A DNA stretch of 35,594 nucleotides from CAYQQQ01 sp964420125 (GCA_964420125.1 CAYQQQ010000035.1:1-35594), one strand, 5' to 3'. Counted from the first letter of the stretch, positions 7,297 through 15,995 are shown. Notes: a model not told the origin generated them from the sequence alone. A program made the numbers and translations.

Positions 7297-8704
7297 CTTG
7301 GACCGCCTCCAGCGGTCGCTCGTGGATGGCGCTCAGGAACTCCTGGTAGTCGGCGTCGTTGACATCGGCGTAGCGCTCTGCGAAGGCCGACAGGCTGCGA
7401 TCGAACCTGTCGCCCTTGCCCAGGTAGGCCGCCAGGGCCACCGGGTCCCCGGAGCGAGCATGGCCGTGGGCGAGGGTGAAGCCGCAGGCGGTGGCGTACA
7501 CGGTGAGGCTGTCGAGGTCCGCGGTCTCGATGTCGAAGGACCCCTTCCAGTCGCGCAGCTGGCGGAGGTAGTAGCTGTGACCACCTGGATCCTCGGTCCA
7601 GCCGAGGAAGATGTCGCTGACGCTCTGGATCAGCCGTTGGCCCTCCACCACCCTCCGCCCGTGGTTGCGGAAGCGGCTGTGGCCGAGGTGCTCCTCGAGC
7701 ACCGAGGCCGTGGCCTCCTTCACCTGCAACATCAGCGGGTCCTCGCGATCACGCCCCTCCATGAGCACGATCAGGCAGCGGGTGCCGACGCTGCCCACCC
7801 CCACCACCTTCACCCCGATGTCCACGGCGGTGTAGCGGCTCAGCAGGGTGGCTCGGTCGTGGGACAGGGTGTCGCGATAGCGGTCGAACACCCGCTGGGT
7901 GGCCTCCGCCAGCTCGTCTGGGTCGTAGCGGTGCGCGACCTCCGGACCCAGGTGCACCGGAGCCTCTCGGATCGGGAACAGCACCGGCGGCGAGCTGCGG
8001 ATCCGGAACCCCTCCGGCGTGTCGACGGTGAGCTTCTTCACCGCCTGGAGGTTGTCGCGCGTGCGGGCCTTGTCGACGAACCTACGGAGGTTGCGGGTGT
8101 TGGCCGACTCGCCGAGGAGCTGCGTCGCGGTGTCGATGTCGAGGTGGTCGTACCACACCTCCAGGGTGGGCTTCTCCGCCAGGTCGCAGACGCCCAGCCG
8201 ATACGCCTTCAGCGCCGCCCCGGTGACCCCGCGCGCCGTCGGCCTGTCCAACCCGAGGTGGCGTGCCGCGATGGTCAGGCTGGCGGCCAGCCGCGCCACG
8301 TCCCACTCGAAGGGCCCGGGCAGCGTCTCGTCGAAGTCGTTCTGGTCGAACACCAGCCGCCGCTCCGGCGAGGCGTAGGTGCCGAAGTTGGAGAGGTGGG
8401 CATCCCCGCCGAGCTGGACGGTGAGCCCGGTGTTCGGGGCGCTGGCGAGGTCGGACGCCATCACCCGCGCCGCCCCTCGGAAGAAGGCGAAGGCGTTGGC
8501 CATCATCCGCCCGCGGCGAACCGGCACCAGCCAGCTGAGCCGGTCGGCGTTCTGCTCCTCGATGAGCTCCACCGCGTCGGGGCGACGCTCGGGAGGCTGC
8601 CAGTCGCCCAGGGTGCTGCGGGACGCGCAGGAGCGCGCCTGGCGACCGACCTCGCGACGGTCCTCGACGGTGGGGTGATGGTGGCGGTGGAGTGCGCTGG
8701 TCAC
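7289..8704 (-). CDS. DUF2252 kinase-like protein
   Basis: The 471-residue product has the hallmark blocks of DUF2252: RRGRMMANAFAFFRGAA (63-79), GGDAHLSNFGTY (99-110) and FDQNDFDE (119-126). The family is distantly related in fold to aminoglycoside and choline phosphotransferases; by analogy GDAHLSNFG would be the catalytic loop and DFDE the metal-binding segment. No substrate is known to me. The start codon is GTG at 8704, 47 bp after the cold-shock gene on the same strand, with a GC-rich hairpin between them. The 3' end overlaps the AcpS-like gene by 8 bp. The pairing hints that both act on one target, but no function is established. Confidence 0.92.
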   Translation of the reverse strand: MTSALHRHHHPTVEDRREVGRQARSCASRSTLGDWQPPERRPDAVELIEEQNADRLSWLVPVRRGRMMANAFAFFRGAARVMASDLASAPNTGLTVQLGGDAHLSNFGTYASPERRLVFDQNDFDETLPGPFEWDVARLAASLTIAARHLGLDRPTARGVTGAALKAYRLGVCDLAEKPTLEVWYDHLDIDTATQLLGESANTRNLRRFVDKARTRDNLQAVKKLTVDTPEGFRIRSSPPVLFPIREAPVHLGPEVAHRYDPDELAEATQRVFDRYRDTLSHDRATLLSRYTAVDIGVKVVGVGSVGTRCLIVLMEGRDREDPLMLQVKEATASVLEEHLGHSRFRNHGRRVVEGQRLIQSVSDIFLGWTEDPGGHSYYLRQLRDWKGSFDIETADLDSLTVYATACGFTLAHGHARSGDPVALAAYLGKGDRFDRSLSAFAERYADVNDADYQEFLSAIHERPLEAVQGV

Positions 8705-8724
8705 CGCTTCAGGGTGCCAGCAGC

Positions 8725-8743
8725 GCGGCGGAAGCGACGCCGC
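8725..8743 (-). terminator. Hairpin between cold-shock and DUF2252 genes
   Basis: GCGGCG (8725-8730) pairs with CGCCGC (8738-8743) around the loop GAAGCGA. It lies just downstream of the cold-shock stop codon and 21 bp before the DUF2252 start. It may end or attenuate the cold-shock transcript. Confidence 0.4.
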
Positions 8744-8751
8744 TCCCGTCC

Positions 8752-8958
8752 TCAGACGGGTCGGACGTTCAGCGCCTCGGGGCCCTTGCGGCCCGGGCCC
8801 ACCTCGAACTCGACCGCCTGGCCCTCCTCGAGGGACCGGTAGCCGTCGCCGGAGATGTTGCTGAAGTGGACGAACACGTCGTCCTCCCCTTCGCGGGAGA
8901 TGAAGCCGTAGCCCTTCTCGTTGTTGAAGAACTTGACGGTGCCGGTCTGGACGCTCAT
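8752..8958 (-). CDS. Cold-shock protein, CspA family
   Basis: The 68-residue protein is a single OB-fold nucleic-acid-binding domain with RNP1 KGYGFI (15-20) and RNP2 VFVHF (28-32), preceded by the typical TGTVKFFN opening. CspA-type proteins bind single-stranded RNA and DNA and act as RNA chaperones in cold or stationary phase. The start is supported by AAGGATCAGG upstream of the ATG at 8958. The gene diverges from the diguanylate cyclase gene. The shared spacer holds a perfect 8-bp hairpin that would lie in the 5' leader if the promoter is beyond it. Confidence 0.97.
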   Translation of the reverse strand: MSVQTGTVKFFNNEKGYGFISREGEDDVFVHFSNISGDGYRSLEEGQAVEFEVGPGRKGPEALNVRPV

Positions 8959-9076
8959 TGCTACTACCTGATCCTTGCTGTGCCGCCGAACCGACTCACG
9001 CTCGCACCGGACGGAGGACGTGCCGCGACCACTCCGGAGAGGGGTTGGCGGGACGGCGAGCGACCGGCAGACCGTG

Positions 9077-9095
9077 CGCCGCCACGGTGGCGGCG
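9077..9095. other. Perfect hairpin in the csp / diguanylate cyclase spacer
   Basis: CGCCGCCA (9077-9084) and TGGCGGCG (9088-9095) form an 8-bp stem with a CGG loop. The rest of the 176-bp spacer shows no clear -10/-35 pair to me. The hairpin could be a leader structure for either divergent mRNA. Confidence 0.6.
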
Positions 9096-9134
9096 AGCGG
9101 CTCGGATGTCACCGGGGACGTACCCGGTCCCGTG

Positions 9135-10628
9135 ATGGTAGACGACCTCACGGCCGCGCACACGGCCCCCTCCCCCGCTCATGTTCCGGCCTCACCGGCC
9201 GACAGGGGATCCGTGGCCGAAAAGGCACCGACCGTCCCGGAGCACGTCGCGTCGAGCGGCACCCGCCGCAGCATGCTGCCTCGGCTCACCTCCCGGGTCT
9301 TCAGAGACCTCATGGTGTGGATGGCGGGCTTCGGCCTGCTCATCGGGGCTGTCTTCCCCTTCTTCGTGGTGCTGATGGGAGTTCCTGCCCGCCTGGTGCT
9401 CACACCTGCGTTCTTCCTCACCACCCTCGGTGCCGGTCTGGTCGTGGGGATGGTCAACTACGCGCTCGCCCGCGGGGTGGTCGGATCGCGCCTGCGCCTG
9501 CTCTGCTCCCGGATGGCTCGAGTGGAGTCGAACCTCCGCCGGAGCCTCTACGACGACGACTCGGTCTGCACCCCGGAGGAGTGCAGCGTCCCGGTCGACT
9601 CCGCCGACGAGCTCGGCGATGCCGCCGGAGGCTTCAACCGGCTCGTCGACGCGCTGGCGCTGAGCCACCGGCTCACCGCCGTCGCCCGGGACTTCGCCGC
9701 CACGCTCCAATCGCACATCGAGCTGGAACCGCTCTGCGACGACGCGCTCCTCTCGCTCACCCGGGCAGGCGACTTCGACGCAGGCGCCCTCTGCGTGATC
9801 GTCGACGGCGAGCTGGCAGTGATCGCCTCCGAAGGCATCGCCGACACCGACGCTCTGTGCGACTCGGCGCCCGTGCAGCACGCCCTCCGACATCTCGAGA
9901 CGCACGTCGTCGACGTCCCCGACGACGTGCACCTCGATGCCGGCCTGGTCGAGTTCCGACCTCGGAGGGTGCTGGCCCTCCCTTTGCAGGTTCGGCGAGT
10001 CCCCGTCGGAGTGGCCTTGGTCGCCTCCAGCGGTCCGCTGGAGCAGGATGCGGTCCGCTTGTTCGAGCAGCTGGTCGCGAACCTGGCCGTGGCTGTCGAC
10101 AACGCGCTCGGCCACGAGCGGCTCCAGAAGGTGGCGGCGCTCGATCCGCTGACCGGTCTGTACAACCGCCGCTTCGGACTCGAACGGCTCGCCCAGGACT
10201 TCACACGGGCGGTGAGGAACCACGAGCCACTCGGTGTGCTGCTGTTCGACATCGACGACTTCAAGGTGCTCAACGACACGTTCGGCCACCAGGCAGGCGA
10301 CAAGATGCTCCGCGCCGTCGCCGACTCGGCCCGGGCCGTGCTGAGGGAGGGAGACACCGTGCTGCGCTACGGCGGAGAGGAGTTCCTCGCCGTGCTCCCG
10401 GGTGCCGGTGCCGCGGACGTGGAGCAGCTCGGACAGCGAGTCCGACTGGCAGTCGAGGCCGTGGAGCTGCGCATCGACAGCCTCGTGCTGCGCTCGACGG
10501 TCAGCATCGGTGCGGCGTCGTTCCCCGACCCGGCCATCGCCGAGGTCGACGACCTGGTCCGATTCGCCGACGCCGCCATGTACCAGTCGAAGGCAGCGGG
10601 GAAGAACCGGCTGTCGTTCGCCACCTGA
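9135..10628 (+). CDS. Membrane-attached GAF-GGDEF diguanylate cyclase
   Basis: This 497-residue protein makes c-di-GMP from two GTP. Two membrane helices (about 60-82 and 87-113) are followed by a HAMP-like linker (about 115-175), a GAF-type sensor domain (about 180-330) and a GGDEF domain (about 335-497). The active-site motif is GGEEF at 413-417. The metal-binding block FDIDDFKVLNDTFGHQAGD is intact. The inhibitory I-site RxxD (R404-E-G-D407) lies exactly five residues before GGEEF, so product inhibition is expected. There is no EAL or HD-GYP domain. The ATG at 9135 is my choice; GTG at 9132 and later in-frame starts up to 9275 are possible because no strong Shine-Dalgarno decides. It lies 157 bp upstream of a PilZ-containing glycosyltransferase on the same strand, its likely effector. 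Confidence 0.93.
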   Translation: MVDDLTAAHTAPSPAHVPASPADRGSVAEKAPTVPEHVASSGTRRSMLPRLTSRVFRDLMVWMAGFGLLIGAVFPFFVVLMGVPARLVLTPAFFLTTLGAGLVVGMVNYALARGVVGSRLRLLCSRMARVESNLRRSLYDDDSVCTPEECSVPVDSADELGDAAGGFNRLVDALALSHRLTAVARDFAATLQSHIELEPLCDDALLSLTRAGDFDAGALCVIVDGELAVIASEGIADTDALCDSAPVQHALRHLETHVVDVPDDVHLDAGLVEFRPRRVLALPLQVRRVPVGVALVASSGPLEQDAVRLFEQLVANLAVAVDNALGHERLQKVAALDPLTGLYNRRFGLERLAQDFTRAVRNHEPLGVLLFDIDDFKVLNDTFGHQAGDKMLRAVADSARAVLREGDTVLRYGGEEFLAVLPGAGAADVEQLGQRVRLAVEAVELRIDSLVLRSTVSIGAASFPDPAIAEVDDLVRFADAAMYQSKAAGKNRLSFAT

Positions 10629-10785
10629 GCGTCAGCGGGCACGGCGCCCGACACGACGGAGCCTCTCCCGGATCCCCGCCCGGGAATCCTGCAGGTGCCG
10701 CCCGAGCGTGCCGATGACGTCGGGGTGAGCCTCGTCCGCGACGATCTCTGCGCCGAACCCGGAACCGCCGCGCAGCGACACTGCG

Positions 10786-12777
10786 GTGAGCCTGTGGAAC
10801 CCGGCGTCGAGGGTGCTGCCCCGACGCCGGGAGCTGGGGATCCAGGCGGTGTCGCTGCTGACGCTCGCCTGGGGAGCGGTGTACCTCGGGTGGCGGTTGG
10901 GCTGGACCGGGCGAGACGCCCAACCGGTGCTGTTCGCAGTGCTGGTCGCCGCAGAGGGGCTCGGCTGGGTGAACCTCGCGTTCTACACGTTCCTGGCCTG
11001 GCGGGTGCCCGACACCTCACCCGTGCCAGCCGGCCCGCTGCGCACGGTGGACGTCGTGGTGCCCACCTACGACGAGTCCCTGGACGTGCTGCGGGCCACG
11101 CTGCTGGGATGCCGGGCGCTGCGCTACCCGCACCGCACCTGGCTGCTGGACGACGGCCGGCGCACCGAGATGCGCGACCTGGCCGCCGAGCTCGGCGTGG
11201 AGTACGTCACCCGTCCCGACAACGCACATGCGAAGGCGGGCAACATCAACCACGCGCTGCCGCTGCTGGAGGGCGAGCTGATGGCGGTGCTCGACGCCGA
11301 CCACGTCCCGCTGCCCTCGATGCTCGACGACATGGTCGGTCACTTCGAGGACCCGGAGGTGGTGCTGGTGCAGTGCCCCCACGAGTTCTACAACTCCGAG
11401 TCCGTGCAGCACGTCGACGAGGTCGTCCACGAGCAGTCCCTCTTCTTCCGGGTGCTCTGCCCGGGCAAGGACCGTCACAACGCCGTGTTCTGGGCCGGGT
11501 CCGGCACCGTGCTGCGCCGGGAGGCGCTCATCGACGTGGGCGGGGTGCAGACCGCCACCATCGCCGAGGACTTCCACACCTCGATCTGCCTCCACCAGCG
11601 GGGATGGCGCACCCGCTACGTCGACAAGACGCTCATCCTGGGACTCGCCCCCCACGACCTCGACGCCTTCCTCCTGCAACGCAGCCGCTGGGCGCGGGGC
11701 AACCTGCGGGTGTTCCTCACCCGCCAGAACCCGTTCTGGGCGAGGGGGCTGACCGTCCCCCAGCGGCTGTCCTACCTGGGGTCGCTGTTCCACTACTTCG
11801 GCGGCCCGCAGCGCCTCGCCCTGCTGTTCGTGCTGTTCGCCACGCTGCTCACCGGTCTGCTGCCCCTGCGGGGGCCCGTCTCCCTGTTCGCCGTGCTGTG
11901 GGCGCCATGGCTGGTGCTGTCGCTGCTCACGACCCGCCTGCTCGGTCGCGGCACGTCGGGGCCCGTCATCGCCACCCGCCACGGCTGGCTCACGATGGGG
12001 ATCTACACCACCGCCACGCTCAGCCTCCTGCTCCCCGGGGTCGGTCGCTTCAAGGTCACCCCGAAGCAGGGGGTCGACGAGGGGGGCGTCCGCGTGCTCA
12101 CCCGGTTGCGGCTGCTCACGGCCGGACTCGCGGCGCTGCTGGCCACCGCCGCCGCCCGAGCGCTCCAGGTGGCCGGCGTGGTCGAGCTGCGGCCCATGCC
12201 GGGGTTCGCCGAGGTGGCCACGCTGGTCATCGCCGCAGTGGAGCTCACCATCATCTGCCTCGTGCTCGCCGGCGTCGTGCGGCACCGCCAACGCCGTGTC
12301 GCCCACCGGTTCCCCACCGAGGTCGGCGCGAGGGTCGGCGACACCGTCGCCATGGTCGCCGACCTCAACGGCCACGGGGCCGGGCTCGTCCTGCACGACC
12401 GTCCCGCCATCGGTGAGCTCCTCGACCTCCATCTCCGGCTGCCGGGCCTCGACGGCGAGATGCTGGAGGTGCCGGTGACGGGCGTGGTGCGCAGCGTGCA
12501 CGATCTGCACGCTGCCAAGGGCGTGGCGGGACGGCAACCCGCACACGGCAAGGATCGCCGCAGCCCCCCGGTCCGGGTGGGTGTGGAGTTCACCCGCGTC
12601 GCCCCGGAGGACCGCGACCGCCTCCTCGAGTACTGCCACGTGCTGCTGCCGGCCACGCTGTCGGCGTCGGGCGAGCGGGCCTCGCCCGACGATGTCGAAC
12701 AGGCCGTGATGATGCCGACGGGTGCGGAGCACACGAGCGAGAACACCGCCACCGGCGGCCTCCGCTCGGTCTCCTGA
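10786..12777 (+). CDS. Cellulose-synthase-like GT2 glycosyltransferase with C-terminal PilZ-like domain
   Basis: The 663-residue membrane enzyme has two N-terminal helices (20-71), a family 2 glycosyltransferase domain (about 85-320), a block of helices (about 325-495) and a C-terminal PilZ-like domain (about 500-630). Processive GT2 residues are present: D96 in PTYDES, LDDG 121-124, the DAD triad 170-172, AED 260-262 (usually TED) and QRSRW 298-302 (the QxxRW motif). The PilZ part has an RxxxR-like stretch in RQRRVAHR, but the second motif reads NGHGAG where N/DxSxxG is usual, so c-di-GMP binding may be weakened. Such proteins polymerise UDP-sugars and export the chain; the sugar is not predictable. 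The start is a GTG at 10786, with no ATG close by. No BcsB-like, cellulase or transport partner follows. Confidence 0.92.
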   Translation: MSLWNPASRVLPRRRELGIQAVSLLTLAWGAVYLGWRLGWTGRDAQPVLFAVLVAAEGLGWVNLAFYTFLAWRVPDTSPVPAGPLRTVDVVVPTYDESLDVLRATLLGCRALRYPHRTWLLDDGRRTEMRDLAAELGVEYVTRPDNAHAKAGNINHALPLLEGELMAVLDADHVPLPSMLDDMVGHFEDPEVVLVQCPHEFYNSESVQHVDEVVHEQSLFFRVLCPGKDRHNAVFWAGSGTVLRREALIDVGGVQTATIAEDFHTSICLHQRGWRTRYVDKTLILGLAPHDLDAFLLQRSRWARGNLRVFLTRQNPFWARGLTVPQRLSYLGSLFHYFGGPQRLALLFVLFATLLTGLLPLRGPVSLFAVLWAPWLVLSLLTTRLLGRGTSGPVIATRHGWLTMGIYTTATLSLLLPGVGRFKVTPKQGVDEGGVRVLTRLRLLTAGLAALLATAAARALQVAGVVELRPMPGFAEVATLVIAAVELTIICLVLAGVVRHRQRRVAHRFPTEVGARVGDTVAMVADLNGHGAGLVLHDRPAIGELLDLHLRLPGLDGEMLEVPVTGVVRSVHDLHAAKGVAGRQPAHGKDRRSPPVRVGVEFTRVAPEDRDRLLEYCHVLLPATLSASGERASPDDVEQAVMMPTGAEHTSENTATGGLRSVS

Positions 12778-12790
12778 CCGCGGCCGCAGC

Positions 12791-13480
12791 TCAGGTGCCG
12801 AGCGCGCTCGCCTTCGGCGCCGGGACGCCGTGCACACCGCCGTCGGAGGTGCCGCCCTGCGACAAGAGCAGGATCACGCCACCGAGGATCCACACGCTGG
12901 TGAGCACCCAGCCGGCCAGCACCACGGCCATGATGCCCTCGCTGTCCACCCCGATCCCCACAGTGGTGGCCAACGCGACCACCGCGCCGATCCAGCCGAC
13001 CACCACCAGCCAACGAGGGAAGCTCCCCTGCCGTTGGCCCTGCAAGGTGATCCCGCCCATCACCGCACAGAGTCCGGCTTGACCCGCAGCCGTTATCACT
13101 CCGGCCAGCACGGATCCGAAGACCACCACGTCCGGGCTCAGCTCACCGACCCGCATCGCCAACGCGCTGTTGATGGCGTAGCCCGACAGGAAGCCGGCCG
13201 CCATCATCGCCATGCCGATCGTGGCCACGGTGAGTGGTGCGGTGGAACGCCCGCCCGCCGACACCCGCTCGTGGACGGCACCGAACCACACGATCAGGGC
13301 CACCACGACCACCGCCCCCACCACGGCGCTGGCCTGGATGCCTCCGGGACTGCCGGCGAACCAGGAGATCCACTCACGCGCCGGTGCATCGGGGGCGGGA
13401 GGCGGGGGTGTCAGTCCGAAGCTGGCCCAGCCACCGACGAGGAAGACGAGCCCTCCCAGGGCGCCGATCCGAGATCTCAT
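12791..13480 (-). CDS. Six-helix membrane protein of unknown function
   Basis: The 229-residue product is hydrophobic with about six predicted helices: 7-23, 50-67, 84-105, 115-140, 160-180 and 190-212. An extracytoplasmic Pro-rich loop (TPPPPAPDAPA) lies after the first helix, and a Gly/Ser-rich tail ends the protein. I do not recognise the family. The start is firm: AAAGGA lies 6 nt before the ATG at 13480. It diverges from the XRE-STAND regulator gene across 130 bp containing GATAC repeats, so it is the most likely target of that regulator. It converges on the GT2 gene with a 13-bp gap. Confidence 0.85.
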   Translation of the reverse strand: MRSRIGALGGLVFLVGGWASFGLTPPPPAPDAPAREWISWFAGSPGGIQASAVVGAVVVVALIVWFGAVHERVSAGGRSTAPLTVATIGMAMMAAGFLSGYAINSALAMRVGELSPDVVVFGSVLAGVITAAGQAGLCAVMGGITLQGQRQGSFPRWLVVVGWIGAVVALATTVGIGVDSEGIMAVVLAGWVLTSVWILGGVILLLSQGGTSDGGVHGVPAPKASALGT

Positions 13481-13552
13481 GGGAGTCCTTTCAGTGTCGC
13501 GCGACCGATCCGCGCTTGATGGGTCGAGCACAACACGGACCCTCGTCGGTGT

Positions 13553-13582
13553 GGTATCACCAGGCGATACCAGCAGCGATAC
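13553..13582. promoter_or_regulatory. Candidate operator with GATAC repeats
   Basis: GGTATC (13553-13558) and GATACC (13566-13571) form an inverted repeat with a 7-bp spacer, and a further GATAC half-site follows at 13578-13582, 12 bp from the previous one. The cluster lies 29 bp upstream of the regulator's ATG and 73 bp from the divergent membrane-protein gene, where an autoregulatory operator would be expected. Confidence 0.45.
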
Positions 13583-13610
13583 AACCGCTGGCGTCGAGCG
13601 GATCCCGGCG

Positions 13611-15965
13611 ATGGAGACGGCGCGAAGGCAGGTGCCGGTGGAGACAGCGAGCTTCGGTGAATGGGTGCGCCGGCGACGCCGAGCCCTCGATCTCACCCAA
13701 GCCGAGTTGGCCGACAGGGTGGCCTGTGCAACCGTCACGGTCCGCAAGGTCGAGTCCGACGAACGGCGCCCCTCCAAGGTGATGGCCCAGCGCTTGGCCG
13801 ACGCGCTCGAGCTCGACGAGAAGGACGTCGCTCGCTTCCTGGCCTCTGCTCGCTCCGAACGCAGCCCCGCACGCCTCGGCGACCCTGCCGACGGCGTGCG
13901 CGAGGGGCCAGGCGCCCTCCCGGCGCCCGCGACTCGCCTGATCGGACGCGAGGTGGACGTGGTGGCCGTCCTCGACCGACTCGAGATCGCGGGCGGACCC
14001 GCCCGGCTAGTGACGGTCACCGGGCCGGCAGGTGCGGGCAAGACCCGTCTGGCGGTGGAGGTCGCCGTACGGGCGGGCCAGAAGTTCGACCTGCCCGTGG
14101 TCTTCGTCGATCTCAGCGCTGTGGAATCCCCGGCCGACGTGCCCGGGTACATCGCCGGCGCAGTGGCCACACCGCCGGGCGCGCTGGTCGACGCGACGAC
14201 GCTGGCAATCCACGCGTTGCGACGAACGCCCTCGCTGGTGGTGCTCGACAACTTCGAGCACGTGCTCCGGGCCGCCGGTGAGGTCGAGGCGCTGCTGGAG
14301 TCCTGCCCCGCCACGATATGCCTCGTCACCAGCCGCGCACCGCTTGAGTTGACGGGAGAGCACCAGTACCCGCTCGGGCCTCTGGCGGCCGACTGGTCCG
14401 ACGGGAGCACGCTGCTACCGCCTGCGGTGGAGCTGTTCGTCGAACGGGCCCTGGCAGTGGATCCCCACCTCGAGCTCGCCCACGACACGGCCACGATCGC
14501 CGCGGTCTGCGAGCTGCTCGACGGTCTGCCCCTGGCCATCGAGTTGGCCGCTCGGAGGACGGGTGAGCTCTCCCCGAGGTCGTTGCTCCGCGCTCTCGGA
14601 GAAGGTGGGCCCCTCGGCGAGGTCCCACGTACCCGCAACGAACGACACCGTTCCGTCGACGCCGCCGTCGCATGGAGCGTCGAGCTCCTCTCGCCCGGCG
14701 CACGGGAGATGCTGGCCGCCTGCAGCGTGTTCCCCGGGGGCTTCGCGGCGCACGCAGCAGGGGAGCTCGCCGGCGTGACCCAGCCCGAGGCCGAGCGCGC
14801 GCTGGACGAGGCACACTCCCACGGACTGCTGCGGAGACGTGGGGCCCGGACCGGGCCGCACGATGCCGGCCGCACCTACCACATGTTCATAGTGGTGCGG
14901 GAACACGGGCGACGCCGGCTCGACGACACCGGACGACTCCTCGACACGAGGCTCCGACACGCCGAGCTCACCGCCCGGCGGGCCGAGGAGATCTCTCCCG
15001 GCATCGACGCCTGGCCAGAGCCCGACGTCGTCGATGCCCTCGTCGACATCGAGGCCGACGTGCGCACGGCCCTGGAGTGGAGCTTCGCCGATTCCGGGAG
15101 CCCCGCCGTCGGCAGACGACTGCTCGGGGCCATCGCCGTGCTGTGGTTCTTCCGCAGCCAGAGCGCGGATCTGCTCCGCTGGGCCGAACAGGCGCACCGG
15201 TCGCTGGGCCCCACCGACGGTCCGCCGCAGCGCTGCCGGTGCGCCTACTACCTCGCCGTCGCCTCGTGGCAGCACGGGGACGCCCACCATGCCCTCGAGC
15301 TGATCGATGAGGCGGTCACCGCCGCCGAAGCAGCGGAGGAACCCACCTGGTTGGCGGAGACGGTCGGCATGCACCAGATGATCCTGCTCTCGGCCCTCCA
15401 GCTCGACGCGGCCGCCGAGCTCACCGGCCGCTCGATCGCCACCGCCCTCGCCGCCGGCGCGGAGTGGGAGCTGCTCGCCCACCTCCGTGCCGCACGTCTC
15501 GCCCTGCTGGGAGGCGATCTGCCGGCGGCGACCGCCGCGGTCGATGCCTGCCTCGACGCGGCCGCTCGGGCACCCAGCACCTGGGGTGTCGCCATGGTGC
15601 TGTCCACCCGGGGTGACCTGCTGCTCGGCTCAGGTGAGCCGCGAGCCGCCCTCGTCGATCACCTCGACGCCTTCGAGGGCTTCCTGCGCGTCGGGGCACC
15701 GACGTACGCCATCGCCCGAGCATCCAGCGTTGCCAGCGCCTTGGTCGCCGCCGGTCGGTTCGAGCGCGCCGCGGCGGTGTTCAGCCTCGTCGACGAGTGG
15801 TGCGCAGAGACCGGCGCTCCGCTGCATCCGATGGTCGCCTTCTCCGATGCCCGCGATCGTGCGGCGGTCGGCGAGCTGCTCGGTGAGCGCTTCGAGGAGC
15901 TCCTCGAGCAGCACGTGCGTCTCGAAGACGGCTCCGAGGAGCTCCGGCGTCTCGCCACCGGTTGA
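13611..15965 (+). CDS. XRE-type helix-turn-helix STAND ATPase transcriptional regulator
   Basis: The 784-residue protein starts with an XRE-like helix-turn-helix (about 12-65; LTQAELADRVACATVTVRKVE). A STAND/NB-ARC-type ATPase follows, with Walker A GPAGAGKT at 138-145, Walker B LVVLDNFEHVL near 208-218 and GLPLAIELAA near 305. The C-terminal 350 residues are alpha-helical and Ala/Leu-rich, resembling TPR repeats. This is the AfsR/MalT-like plan with the DNA-binding domain at the N-terminus in place of a BTAD domain. Such proteins switch on ATP and ligand binding, but the inducer is unknown. I start at the ATG at 13611; GTG at 13638, with GAAGGCAGG upstream, is a good alternative. A flavin reductase gene follows after 37 bp, seemingly with its own promoter. 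Confidence 0.88.
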   Translation: METARRQVPVETASFGEWVRRRRRALDLTQAELADRVACATVTVRKVESDERRPSKVMAQRLADALELDEKDVARFLASARSERSPARLGDPADGVREGPGALPAPATRLIGREVDVVAVLDRLEIAGGPARLVTVTGPAGAGKTRLAVEVAVRAGQKFDLPVVFVDLSAVESPADVPGYIAGAVATPPGALVDATTLAIHALRRTPSLVVLDNFEHVLRAAGEVEALLESCPATICLVTSRAPLELTGEHQYPLGPLAADWSDGSTLLPPAVELFVERALAVDPHLELAHDTATIAAVCELLDGLPLAIELAARRTGELSPRSLLRALGEGGPLGEVPRTRNERHRSVDAAVAWSVELLSPGAREMLAACSVFPGGFAAHAAGELAGVTQPEAERALDEAHSHGLLRRRGARTGPHDAGRTYHMFIVVREHGRRRLDDTGRLLDTRLRHAELTARRAEEISPGIDAWPEPDVVDALVDIEADVRTALEWSFADSGSPAVGRRLLGAIAVLWFFRSQSADLLRWAEQAHRSLGPTDGPPQRCRCAYYLAVASWQHGDAHHALELIDEAVTAAEAAEEPTWLAETVGMHQMILLSALQLDAAAELTGRSIATALAAGAEWELLAHLRAARLALLGGDLPAATAAVDACLDAAARAPSTWGVAMVLSTRGDLLLGSGEPRAALVDHLDAFEGFLRVGAPTYAIARASSVASALVAAGRFERAAAVFSLVDEWCAETGAPLHPMVAFSDARDRAAVGELLGERFEELLEQHVRLEDGSEELRRLATG

Positions 15966-15989
15966 CCGACGGCGATCGACCGGCCGACC

Positions 15990-15995
15990 TACGCT
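15990..15995 (+). promoter_or_regulatory. -10 box (TACGCT) for leaderless flavin reductase mRNA
   Basis: TACGCT lies 7 nt before the ATG at 16003, with no Shine-Dalgarno between. TTGACC at 15962-15967 is too far (22 nt) to be a normal -35. Confidence 0.45.

Noticed and set aside
10668..10687. TCCCGG/CCGGGA hairpin between the cyclase and glycosyltransferase genes
   Set aside because: A six-base stem with an eight-base loop is weak and expected by chance in such GC-rich DNA.
13481..14875. Minus-strand reading frame extending the 229-residue membrane protein to 694 residues
   Set aside because: The extension is the shadow of the STAND regulator; a Shine-Dalgarno fixes the start at 13480.
15962..15967. 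TTGACC as -35 of the flavin reductase gene
   Set aside because: The spacing to the TACGCT box is 22 nt, too long for a standard promoter.
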